DNA of 64,000 nt. It comes from Litomosoides sigmodontis. Lineage: Eukaryota > Nematoda > Chromadorea > Rhabditida > Onchocercidae. The stretch lies in contig OY718803.1 in assembly GCA_963070105.1 (NCBI GenBank), positions 6,615,823 to 6,679,822 on the forward strand, given 5' to 3'. A program made the position numbers and the translations under genes. The notes beneath the pieces were generated by a model, which was not told the DNA's origin, did not search any database, and was given only the letters and a program-made list of their open reading frames with translations. Position 1 is the first letter of the stretch, and each line of letters begins with the position of its first letter. Below, in pieces: positions 18,743-29,904 of the stretch.

Positions 18743-21688
18743 TCAACTTAAGGCAATCTTTTGCAAAACGCTCATGATTAGAGGGTAATTGGTGACATAC
18801 TCGGTACGACTAGACGAGACAACAGCTGAAGTATAGGAACGCATTAGAGATGATAAGAAATCCAAACGATCTGCTGCGCCATGGCTTAAACACCACTTTA
18901 GATACTCTTCCAATGACCAGTCTGTTGACTTATGCGGGGACAACAACGTCTCCTCACTCATACTTATCAATAACTGTATAACAAACCAAAAAGGTAGTGA
19001 TTTTGATTGAACTAGCTGCTCTGCAGGCAATTTGAAAGCGTCAACAAATTCGGGTATAGAAGATATAAGAGAAGACTGCACATTGTATAATGAAAGCCCA
19101 TGATCGGCAATGTACTGTAAATCGCACGACAAATGTAATAGTTGATTTGAAGAAAGAGGCCGCAAAAGCGACGAATTCATTAAAAATAACTCAATGACAT
19201 AGTTCAGGAATGAACTGAAAACTTCTTCAAAACCAGCAAACTTCAGAAAAGATGAGTGAGATTCCAAAATGCGGAGATAATTGCAGAGTTCCTTCACATA
19301 TGGAGAAGGGTCACCTAAGTTCTCGTAGTGCATTGATAACAAAATAGTGAAAACAGATGAACGCGCCACATTCATTAGTGCTTCCCGAACTTGCTGAGAG
19401 ATTCGTATTAGAGGTTCATTGTACTCTGGCCAAGACAAACTTAACGTATGTGCCACAGAGACTAAGGCATAATTGTGTACCTAAAAATCAATTTTAAGGT
19501 AAACATCGTTCTTATTTTGAGATTCAGATCATAGAGGATGGCCTTATTCATAAGAAAAATCAGTGATTTACAACAGATTACTTGAAATTCGTTTATTCTT
19601 TTATTTCATGTCTATCTGCTCAAACTCCGTTCAGCAGGAACACATTAAGGCATTACAAGCTTTTTTCTTCTTTTTAATGCCTGACATGTTTTGATTAGCA
19701 GTATCTTAATATATAGCAATATTTCATCGATCAATTAAGTCTATCAAAAATCTATGATTTATCTTTACCTGAGCAGTGCTAAGACGTTCACTCATTTGAA
19801 GCGTAGATGAGTCCAAGACAAGATGCTGTTCAATTTTTTGAGCAACTAATTGAAGCACTTTTGCCACATTGCTCTTCATTTCTTTATGTAGTTGTGCATC
19901 CCATTCCACACCTCCCAACTCCTCTTTAATTGAGGAATCAATCTCAAAAAAATTTCTCTCATGCATAAAACTTCTAGACTGGCAAACTAATCCACAACTA
20001 ATTCAAGAAATCATAATAAAGAAATTGGAAATATTAACCATACTTTCTCCACAGAAAAATTTGTCAGATTATTTTCTTCGAAAGCGTTGTCAACTGCTTT
20101 AAACATTCTGCCGAGAGAATGCGACAGTATAGCCCTGCGTAAAGGCCTAAGACTTTGATCCAAGGGTTGTACACCTTTAACAGGATACATAGATATGACT
20201 TTGGAAAGAAGTTGTACAAAGCGAGCAGCATAAGAGGCGTTTTCAGAGACTCGTCTTGAAATAATTTTCGCAAGCAGTTCACAGAATTCTACGGTAATTT
20301 CCATGCCTAGTAAGGAATACTGTTCGAGCAATACCTGAAAAGTAGAAAATCCAGAAATATACTGTTTAACTGAAAATTTATCTCACTTCTGTATTTCATG
20401 AATTCAATTTTTAATAGTTTTTTGATTTAATCGATTTCTTAAACTAATGTATACTAATTGCAAGTATTATGTAATCCAAAACGAAGAAAAGTATACCTGA
20501 ATTCGATTTGCTATCTGAGGAAGAAGTTTTGCCGCCATTACAGTACTGCTATTGAGCTGTAAAAACTGGCCATCTAGACGCTTGGCGCTTTCCTCTAGGA
20601 GGCGACTGATCTGAAAATCCAAGACAGCAGTGCTTTATTTTAGAATTATTAAACCGCACAGCTTGCAGATAAAAAATAGATTCAGGAATCCTACAGAAAA
20701 AACAAAAATTGTCTGTTTTGTGTAAAAACATGCTTCTTGAGTCACCAAGTACATATACAAGACTTACCTCAAATTCATATGATGAAAAATTATTCAGTGC
20801 ACGAATGCAAGATGAAACAAGTGGTGCGCTGAGACTTTCAAGTGAAGATCTTAGATGACTGGCTGTATTTTGTCTGGCCTCGGCAGTTAACTTCGGTATC
20901 TATGAGGCAACTTCTTCACGGAGTATGAATTAAAATTAAAATAATCATGGATCCAATTTTTTCTTCAATTTAAAAATTTGATGAAATATGAAAATTGTAT
21001 CAAAATGTCATACCGAAACTAAGACCATTTCACGCACACTGTTCAAATCTTTCAAGGATGGTATTTCAGTTGTGATTGCTTCCAATTCACAAATTATCTC
21101 TGAGCGTTTCACCAATTCAGTCGTATTCCCAAGTTTCTCAACCAGCTCATCACATCTTAAAAGAATATTTTTAATTCTTAGTACACTGTAGATTTATTGT
21201 ATATTTACCAAAAACAAAATCACTTGATGTACACGTACCTATAAGCAGATGCCAAAATCCGCCTTAATGCATACAGCTGTTCAAGTCTACTTGTTGTATG
21301 ATATAATTTTTCGTAGTCGAATTGAAATTTCTCACCCAGTTCTTTACATTCTTTGTAAAGATGGGACATTTCACGGTTGATAGTTGCTTGCACGCGATCC
21401 AAATTCTGCAGAGCACTTGCCTGTTCAACCAAGCGAGGATGATGCTGCTCAACCTGAGAAAGTATAAATAAAGTCATAATACACCATTGGAAAAACAGGA
21501 AATCTATACACTCAGTTAGTTTGAAACAAACTCACAGCTTCCCGAATTTGCTGACCAATATTCTCTTTAACGACATTAATTCTTTCCAAAAGAATTCCTT
21601 CATCGATTCTAGTTGCTCCAACCAACTTCTCCGTATATGCACTCCAATTAGTCTTGCCCCAAATGCAATCTTCTAGGCTTTCCACCAT
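18743..21688 (-). CDS. COG5: COG5, conserved oligomeric Golgi complex subunit 5
   Basis: COG5 is part of lobe B of the COG tether, which returns vesicles within the Golgi and keeps glycosylation enzymes in place. Eight exons (21688-21536, 21453-21239, 21155-21014, 20899-20768, 20610-20497, 20334-20044, 19978-19769, 19480-18743) give 664 residues, somewhat shorter than the human protein. The N-terminal coiled coil reads EQHHPRLVEQASALQNLDRV and RLEQLYALRRILASAYR, matching human HEDLLAQATGIESLEGV and LQVACDLLRRIIRIL. The C-terminus (NYPLIMSVLQKIALS) matches YPIMVQLLQKAMSAL. Exon 3 uses a TTTTAAG acceptor; no better site is nearby. The start of exon 7 (19978) could instead be a later GAG site at residue IDSSIKEE. 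An AATAAA (18664-18659) follows the stop by about 80 bases. Confidence 0.9.
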
Positions 21689-22349
21689 TTTTGTCGGAAA
21701 ATTAAAAGTTATAAATAAAAAGTCATAGTGTGTAGCGCGCGCAGATAGAATCAAAAGAACTAGTTCTCGGATTGTCTCGGCTTTAAATTTGAATTATATT
21801 TGTTAGCCTACAAATTGAAAACATTCCGGTTCAACGTTATTGCTATTGCTACTATATGCTTGAAGAAAATATGTCAGAAAATATCCCAGCAAGTTTTTCG
21901 TTCTCTTTCCTATAAAAAATAAATGGTATTACATAACCGTTTTCACAATAAGAATGGCTATTTCAAAGTCATTGAAACATATATTCATATAAAAATAACA
22001 GTAACATCACATCCATCGTAAAACAACTAAATTATACAACACAAGTTCTAAAATGAAAAACCGTTTACTTCCAAATTATCAGCTCTTACTCTCATAGTTT
22101 TTAAATCCCAAAAGCAGTGTGTCTAAAAGTTACTTTTATACAAGTTACATCTTGTCCTTGAACAGTTATTGATGTTTAGATATACCTCAAATCAATTAAT
22201 CTAATGCTTATCAAAGATAATCAAGATGAAAATGAATTCTGTTCGAAACCTAGCATGCGAGAGTAAAATTTCAAAGTTCTTAGAGATTACACAGATTCTC
22301 TTATCACTTCTTTCTCACTTATGTGCGGTTTGAGTGATAGGTGAACACA
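21689..22349. other. Non-coding spacer between EF-Tu and COG5
   Basis: About 660 bases between the EF-Tu stop and the COG5 start, both minus strand. AT-rich, with no family-like frame. I see no strong TTTTCAG close to the COG5 ATG, so the COG5 5' end may be an ordinary promoter or a site further upstream. Confidence 0.4.
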
Positions 22350-24737
22350 TCACTGCCGTTGTCTCACAAAATTTTCAAGTCCTTTATCTTTAATATTCTT
22401 GAATGAATCCAAATCAACTGCTGGGAAAATTTCGCGAATTATACCACGAGCAATCGTTTTTTTGCTGCCTTCTCGTATTGTAAAAGGCAATGATTGCTTC
22501 ACAGGCATTTTTTTGACTAGAAGCAGGTGCGCCGTGCAATGTTCTCCGGGCATTAACATGTCAGATTCCAGATGTAAGCGACCAGCCTGAATGCAAACAA
22601 CTTAACTGTACTTTGCAGTATAGCAATCGATAACAGAACAAAATAAGCACATGAATTTTCAAAAAAAGAACGAACCTGGTCCCATGTACTACAAAACACC
22701 TTTTCAGTAAAACCAGAATGTACTGCTAAGCGTCTCCCACCTTCTTTTTCAGATAACAGATACAATTCAACCTAAAAATTAAGGAATAACTAGCATAATT
22801 CTTCTCTACCATGAAACCGTGACAGCAGACTTAATTCGAAAAATAAAACACCTTGAAGAAGTTAGATGTGGTAACCGCATCTACCGTTCCGATCCACATA
22901 CCCCTCTTCACCGAACTCGCTTTGACACCGCGACACAAAATGCCACAATGATCACCAGCATAAACCTGAATAAATTAGCAAATTTTTTACTCCAGCAGTT
23001 TGTACTAGTTTTGCAGAAACTTGTGGAGCACTTAAGGCAAGAATTCACAATAAATAATCACTACAACGTATTTTTTTGCAATACCGTATCGTTTCTGTTA
23101 GCTTTCCAAGGCAAACTTGCAGAACACATTTCCAGTACAGTAGATTGAGAAAAATGTTATTAGTACATTTTAGATGTATAATAGTAAAAGTCATACAAAT
23201 TTCTTACTTCGGGAACACTTTTTTTAAAAATTTGTATATCCGAAACAACTGACTGAACGCATTGACCTTCTCCCTTGATTTCTACTTTATCACCTTTCCT
23301 GACTTTTCCTTGCCCAACCGTTCCAACGACAACAGTTCCTCTCCCAGTGATAGATACTCGCGATGCAATAGGCATCAGAAATGGTTCATTCTACAAGGGC
23401 AATGGTTGGACCACATTAATTTCAACATTTCAATGTTTCCAAAAGAAGATTAAAAAACTACAAATATTCCCTTAAGCGGTGAAATTTTCGACTGCTTGAT
23501 AGAATTTATTACTATTTATACAATAATTAAAAGAATTTCACTAAAACTAAATATTTTGTCAGAAATGAACAACTTGTAGTCTCTTTGGAAGAGGAATCTT
23601 ATCCAAAGCCGAAATCAATTGTTCAACGCATTCGCCATCATTTTTTTGCAGTGCTTGCAACGCCGACCCTTTCACCACAATAACGGATTCATCTGCATTC
23701 AAAAAACATGACAGTGCATGACACGCTTTTTGAGACAGTTTTATTTGCAATTTTAACATTTCAACGCATTCAGCATTACAGCAAAAAAAAATCCGTCCAA
23801 ATTTACGTTACAAATAAAGCTAATATGGTACCGCCTCAATTCTACAGGAAAAAATGCTGTAAACTGACCTGTATAACCGTGGTGCTCCAGTAATTCTCGT
23901 GCTTCAATTTCCACTAACGTAACAACGTCATTATCAACCAAATCTACCTTATTTATAAAAACAACTATTTTAGAAACACCAACTTGTTTAGCTAATAAAA
24001 GATGCTCCTTTGTTTGTGTCATAACTCCATCGGTAGCAGCAATCACTGAAAATTAGAATCAAATCATCCTCCTCAAACGGCACTTTAATAAACATTTTAA
24101 TCCCTCGAAGCTTTATACGACACATGAGCTTAGGTGATTTTTTTTTCGAAAAAATGTAATTCATTACCAAACAGCTATCGATGTTCAACAGTATCAACAG
24201 TCTTTTAAAAATCACCTAAAATTGCGACGTCCATCTGCGTTGCACCACAAATCATATTTTTTATGAAATCGCTATGACCAGGACAATCAGTGTGAGCATA
24301 CCGCCGTATATCACTTTCATAACCAATATGTGCGACATTTATCGTTATGCCCCGTCTCTGTTCCTCTTTTGCCTTATCAATTTCTTCGAACTTAACAAAC
24401 TTTGTTTTCCCTGAAAATAGCCATGATGTTGCATTTACTTTCAATCGGTCAGTACGTGCTTTTTCTAAACAATCAGTACAATGAACAGTGAATACCAAGA
24501 GTTGAAAAACCAGAAGAATTATCTACCTCTAGCAGACAGAATTTTGGTGATAGCAGCAGTTAAGGTGGTTTTTCCATGATCCACATGACCTATTGTGCCG
24601 ACATTTAAATTTTCCTTCGTGATGTTGGAAACACTGGAAGTACTCGCAGAATTTTTTGTGGCAGTTGAGAAAAGGAGTGGAAAGGTTGAAGAGCGGAACA
24701 GCGAATATCGTTGAAACTGACAGTATTTTATAGCCAT
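22350..24737 (-). CDS. TUFM: Mitochondrial elongation factor Tu, nematode EF-Tu2-like
   Basis: EF-Tu brings aminoacyl-tRNA to the mitochondrial ribosome with GTP. Eight exons (24737-24527, 24464-24216, 24045-23869, 23692-23574, 23390-23208, 22965-22852, 22771-22676, 22586-22350) give 461 residues. The N-terminus is rich in S, T, F and R and lacks acids, as for a mitochondrial presequence. G motifs are intact: GHVDHGKT (50-57), RRGITIN in switch I, HTDCPGH, NKVD and GSAL. Domains 2 and 3 follow ([27 protein letters not shown]). After the usual end of EF-Tu there are about 25 extra residues (from FPAVDLDSF to VRQRQ). Nematodes have two mitochondrial EF-Tu proteins: EF-Tu1 with a long tail for T-armless tRNAs, and EF-Tu2 for D-armless serine tRNAs. 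The short tail fits EF-Tu2 better; that assignment is inference. Confidence 0.9.
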
Positions 24738-26418
24738 GAGGTGTTCCCGATATTTCACTGTTAATCAGACAATAGCGTTGACATCAACCTGCAATACTTA
24801 ACCCTCCTCATTCCACACATCACTTTACTAACTTGCAGAAATGAACTTACACAGAAACGCTCGAAACCTTTATTTCATTCACCGCTACCTCAAATACTTC
24901 TCACATTACGCCCTTGATTATAAACATCGCTCAGAACCTTCAGGATATTCACCTCCCACGAATATCCTCCCTGCAACTTCCACCATTAAGCATGTAGCGC
25001 CCTGACTACTTGTTGGAGTTGGCTTATTTCATAGAGACAGTCTTGTACCACGTATTACACGTACATGTTCTCTGCTCCTCTGCCACACGTGGGGATGTTC
25101 TTGATTCAATCGCACTACGCCTGGGTCATTCCGAATAGGTCGTGATATCTTCGGGTCTTGCAAACGAATATTCAAACAACAAAGAAAGTACCCTGTACAA
25201 GCAGATAGTGCCACCAATACATAGTATTATCAAGAAAACATAAGGAACCGTCTGCGTGCATCTACTGCACTAACGAAGTAGCTTAAAATGAACTCTCAAG
25301 GTGTTCGCATCACAATTACGTAAACGATGATATGCAGACTACGTATCCTAGATCTCAACCTCCTCATTTCTAACACAGTCAAAAGTATCCTTACTATTTG
25401 CATCCTAAAAGAAGCGAACTTGCCAGAAAGGAAGAAATGACCATTAAATTCTCTAATACAGATTCTCCAATACTGAATAGTTAGTTCAAGAGCAGCTAGT
25501 GTATTAAGGCAGTTTTAAGAAAAAACCCTATTTAAAAGTCCGGAGTTTATGTAACGGATTTCCATATTTCTAATATTATTACTGTGCAGTTTTTTCCAAG
25601 TGTCTTCCAAACAGTTCCTTTTTTAATCCAAAATTCGTCAAAATAGCATGAGAAGCAATACCTGTCACTTATACTGGTTCAATGTGTCTACATCCATTAC
25701 AGACAGTATACTCTAGCGTGAATTATTTATAAACTTTGACTTTTCAGAGTTTGAAATGAAAAATGCATCAGTTAGAAAGCAGAGTGCAACTCAAACCGGG
25801 TTTGTTCCTTATTTGATTATGGAATCCAGCTCAACGAAAAGTACAGGTAAAACATAATAGGCGAACAGCGACAATGGTGAAACAAATTAACAAATAATCA
25901 AAATTTTAAATGTACAAGCCTTGAAGTGAACACAAACCTTAAAATCTGAAGCCAAAAAAACAATGTGTGGTGTACAAAAACAAGAGAGCACATGCAAAAG
26001 GAACGCCTTGTTATCAACTACTTCGGATAACATGAAATTGAACATTGCCTCGTCCCAGTGTAAACAATCTCGAATTTCACACAAAGTAATGAGTAAAACA
26101 AAACCTGACAAGACTAACATTTATGAATATCCGGCTTCATTGGAAAAATTTCAGCTCTGCTAAATGAGAAATAGCTGAAATGGGATGAAGGCAGTGAGAA
26201 GAAAAACAAACCACAAGATAGCAGATCAAAAATACAAATGTCGTGATAAGTAACTGCAAAAGAAAATCACAATGAAAATATAAGATGACACCAGAGGCAG
26301 GAGGCGAGCCAAAACTTTCAAAGTATAGTGCAATATATGTCAAAATATGGTTGCTTCTAGCACCGTCCCCGATTTTCTGAGCATCTTTTCAGGCCACCAA
26401 ATAACTGGAATCTCGTCA
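24738..26418. other. 1.7-kb non-coding interval
   Basis: Lies between the CK1 gamma 3' end and the EF-Tu start. It holds a 62-codon minus-strand frame (25217-25029) lacking an ATG and a 33-codon plus-strand frame from the ATG at 25756; neither resembles a family I know. The EF-Tu promoter or outron should be at its left end. Nothing else stands out. Confidence 0.4.
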
Positions 26419-29383
26419 TTATTTCTGTTGTGGAGTCTTTCGTCTTCGTCGTCGAAAGCAACAACACCTAAGACATAATTGCATAAAACCTCCTTGCCAA
26501 CTATAGACAAAGTAAAATCTCATTACTTTCTTGATATCTCATTACAAAAGTGCTTTAGTCCTAATAAAATATGCAAAAAATAGAGCTATATCAACAAATG
26601 AAGATCAACTTACTTCACTTCACTATTATCTTCTAGACGCGTGACAGGCTGTTGCGACCGACCACCGTTGTCTTCCATCACTTCGCCCATATTTGAATTG
26701 ATTACCTCCAAAAACATACCTTCTCCATAATTACATTTAAAACAGAATACAGACACATAACTCTCGATCTCTATGGTAATTAGCGATGAAAGCTTAAAAG
26801 CTTAAACTTCATTTTCTGGCTAGATATACTTCTGTGATAAAATTCATTCAGTAATGGTCATGAAATACATACTTGAGTAGAACCAAAACCACCACCCTGT
26901 TGTCCAGCGCCTTGATTAGACGGTTTGAGGGTTTCGTTTTGTCGTCCTTTGACCGTGCCAGCACGCTTCCCCTCTCCTTTGTGTGCATCACCGGCATGAA
27001 GAGAACCCGAAGGAGTTGACTGTAATGAAAAATGTTTAAAATACTGTGACATAACAATTATCCAAGTTAGACTATTTTACGTTACTTAATTATCAGTGAG
27101 ACTCTCAAAGATCACATAACTACATGACAGTGCTTAATCTTATCGTTACCATTGACTTTGAATTAAGTTAACCGCTCCAAGAGTCGAAGTTGCCCACCAC
27201 AGATTACGAAAAGTAATACTCATATGGAATCGTAGTATTTTTACAGGCTTACTACCATTGAAAGCAGTAAACATACCGCTTGATTGAGCTTTGGTGTCCA
27301 ATCAAACTCGTAATCGTATGTATAACCAAGCCTATCAAGTACTGACTTAAACAAGTTATAGCAATACTCGTAATCCGGTGTTTCGAAAAAATCTAATCGA
27401 CGTGCATATCGCAAGTACTGAGCAAATTCCTCTGCAATCACAGTGCACTTTGATACACGAAATATCTAATTCTAGATATTGATAGCATGCTCCGTGATAC
27501 TTAGTACTCAGCAGTAAGCTCTATTTTCACCAACCAGTTGCATGTATGACTCTATTTTATATTGCTTTCTTAATTTTAGTTCTGAAGCCATCAAGTACGC
27601 AAATTCTAATCTATAACCACTTATTTTACTCCTTCGGAATGATTTTAAAAGAAATAAAAAAGCAATTATGAAACATGTTAGCTGTGGTCTTCTAAACTGC
27701 GCCACTGATATTGTGTCATGGATACAGAATCAGCAATTAAGTACGAGAAACAGGAAAAAAAATCGAACCAGGAAAGCCTTCACAGAGCACCTCGATTGGA
27801 GTTGCTCGTTTAGTGTCACCAATCTTTTGATACCGTTCCTTAAGAGTATCAGCTTTAAGACCTTGCCAAGGCAGTGATCCACGCAGAAAGTACATAAACA
27901 TATGTCCAAGTGCTTCCAGGTCATCCCTTCTACTCTGTTCTTTACCCAGATGAGTATTTATTGACATGTACCTCGCCGTACCTGTCAATGACTTATGTTC
28001 CCTGTACGCAATGTGTTTACCTGAAAACGTTTTGACTGCTTTATTTTAAACCTCATGAAGAATAAAAAATGAAATTGCCCTGTTTACCAGCACTGTTTTT
28101 ATTTGTTGATAGTTTTCACAGACAGAATTGAAATATAGATTGTAATCATTAAGAAAATACTGATAAAGGATAAACCGGTATGCTAGGAGGGAAAACTGTG
28201 AAAACTTAAATAATAAAAATTCACAATTATCGCTCGCTGTACGAATCACTGTTATACAAAAAGAACTTACCAGTATCACAGTCAATGTACTCTTTTGCGA
28301 GCCCAAAATCAATAATATGAAGTAAGTGTTGCTTCCTAGTAGAATGTCGTCCTATTAAAAAATTTTCAGGCTTCACATCTCGGTAAATCAGATGTTTCAT
28401 ATGTACATATTCAATACGCCTCATCTGTAAATCGAAAACTAAAATATTTCACTTCTGAATCATCTATAGAGAAGTCAAGTTCTTTCGATAATGTCCAATC
28501 CCATGTAACTGTGTTGGACTGTTTTACTTTCAGAATATGAACTGCATACTGATGTAGTTTAAGCTTGGAAAAGTAAAACAGTTCAAGGTTGCATGAAGAC
28601 ATTCTGACACAAAACTTAATATTGTCCATTATAAACCGATGTGCTGATGTGAATTTAATGAACAACAGACTTTCATTTATAAAAAAAAGCTTCTAACTTA
28701 TTCAAACAAATCTTTAGACAAAGTAGCAGATGTATTTAATAATGTTACCCTATAATAAAAGCAAGTTTTGAACAAACCAGTTGCATTGCGATCATAGCAA
28801 CAGTTTTCAAGGAGAATTTCCGATCGCACAAATCAAAGAGATCTTCTAAAGAGTGTCCCAATAACTCCATTACCAAAGCGTTGTATTTCCCACATGGTCC
28901 AAAGTAATGCACTTGTGGTAGTCCTTCTAAAAAAAGGTGTCTGTAAACACAAAGAACTTTGAATAAGGTTGAAACATGAGTTCCTCTACTCACTTGGGTT
29001 GGCCGAATTAAAGATGAATAACAAATAATACTCTTACCTCGTAGTTTTTTTATAACTCGAGAATTGTAAATCACAAAACACTTAAGGATAAAAAAAAGCA
29101 ATATGCAAATGAATCAAACCCCTTCCCTCTAAAATGATATCTAAAGCCTAAAAATAAGTTTTTAAGAATAAATATTCTTATGAGACAAACACATCAGCAT
29201 CTGGAAAAAGTTAAAAAAAAATGAACCATGCTGGCCAAGTAGCTTGTAAAACCGATATTCGAGATGAAGTTGAGGCGCTTTGCTCTTTAGTGGTTCTAAT
29301 TTGATAGCGACATGCTCATTGTTATAAAGATTCTTTCCTAAACGCAATTCTCCAAAATTACCACATCCAATTTTTTTGCCTAC
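26419..29383 (-). CDS. CSNK1G: Casein kinase 1 gamma, coding part except the N-terminus
   Basis: CK1 gamma is a membrane-anchored Ser/Thr kinase acting on substrates such as LRP6-type receptors. Eight exons (29383-29227, 28926-28778, 28424-28271, 28020-27769, 27431-27277, 27019-26873, 26705-26614, 26467-26419) give 384 residues from the glycine loop to the stop. Visible motifs: [25 protein letters not shown] (catalytic lysine), [12 protein letters not shown] (catalytic loop), [12 protein letters not shown] and [21 protein letters not shown] Gly/Gln/Ser-rich linker leads to the tail [11 protein letters not shown], the palmitoylated anchor that separates gamma from alpha, delta and epsilon. The first exon here starts in frame at VGKKIG. 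Family members have about 30-50 residues before it ending NFR, so one or more 5' exons are missing from this model. Confidence 0.93.
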
Positions 29384-29819
29384 CTAAAATAATTTCAAAT
29401 TCTCATTGTCCAGACATCCATCAATTCAAACAAGCTCATCCAATCTAACAATATTTCGCTTGAATTAAGTTTTAATGCTGATCTTATCTATAGCATGAGA
29501 AATCCCTTAGAACATTTTAGGAAAATTATGAAAAGTATTAGAAGCTGCTTAACGAAATTTTTATATCCAAGGCTCGATTTTCATATAAGGAAATCAAACA
29601 AAATAATATAGAAAAGACTATAAGGATAGGGATATCAGCAGCTTAAAAATCAATGAGATGATTTTTTGTGGCATCGATATAAATCTTATCCCTAAATGTG
29701 CGCTTTTCCTCAACTGACGATCACTGCAATTGCAGTGTACCTTTTGTGGCTTTATTGCTGACATCAAAAATCAGACACGGAAAAAGTTGTATTGCAGGTA
29801 TCGAGGACAAAATCAAAGC

Positions 29820-29821
<2 letters not shown>

Positions 29822-29901
<80 letters not shown>
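29822..29901. repeat. TA microsatellite upstream of CK1 gamma kinase exon
   Basis: About 40 TA units, followed by AT-rich imperfect copies to about 29960. It lies some 440 bases upstream of the first recognised CK1 gamma exon and so probably within its first intron. Confidence 0.95.

Positions 29902-29904
<3 letters not shown>

Noticed and set aside
27760..27771. tRNA B-box-like GGTTCGATT followed by a T run (minus strand)
   Set aside because: No A box or cloverleaf; it is the CK1 gamma exon end and intron donor.
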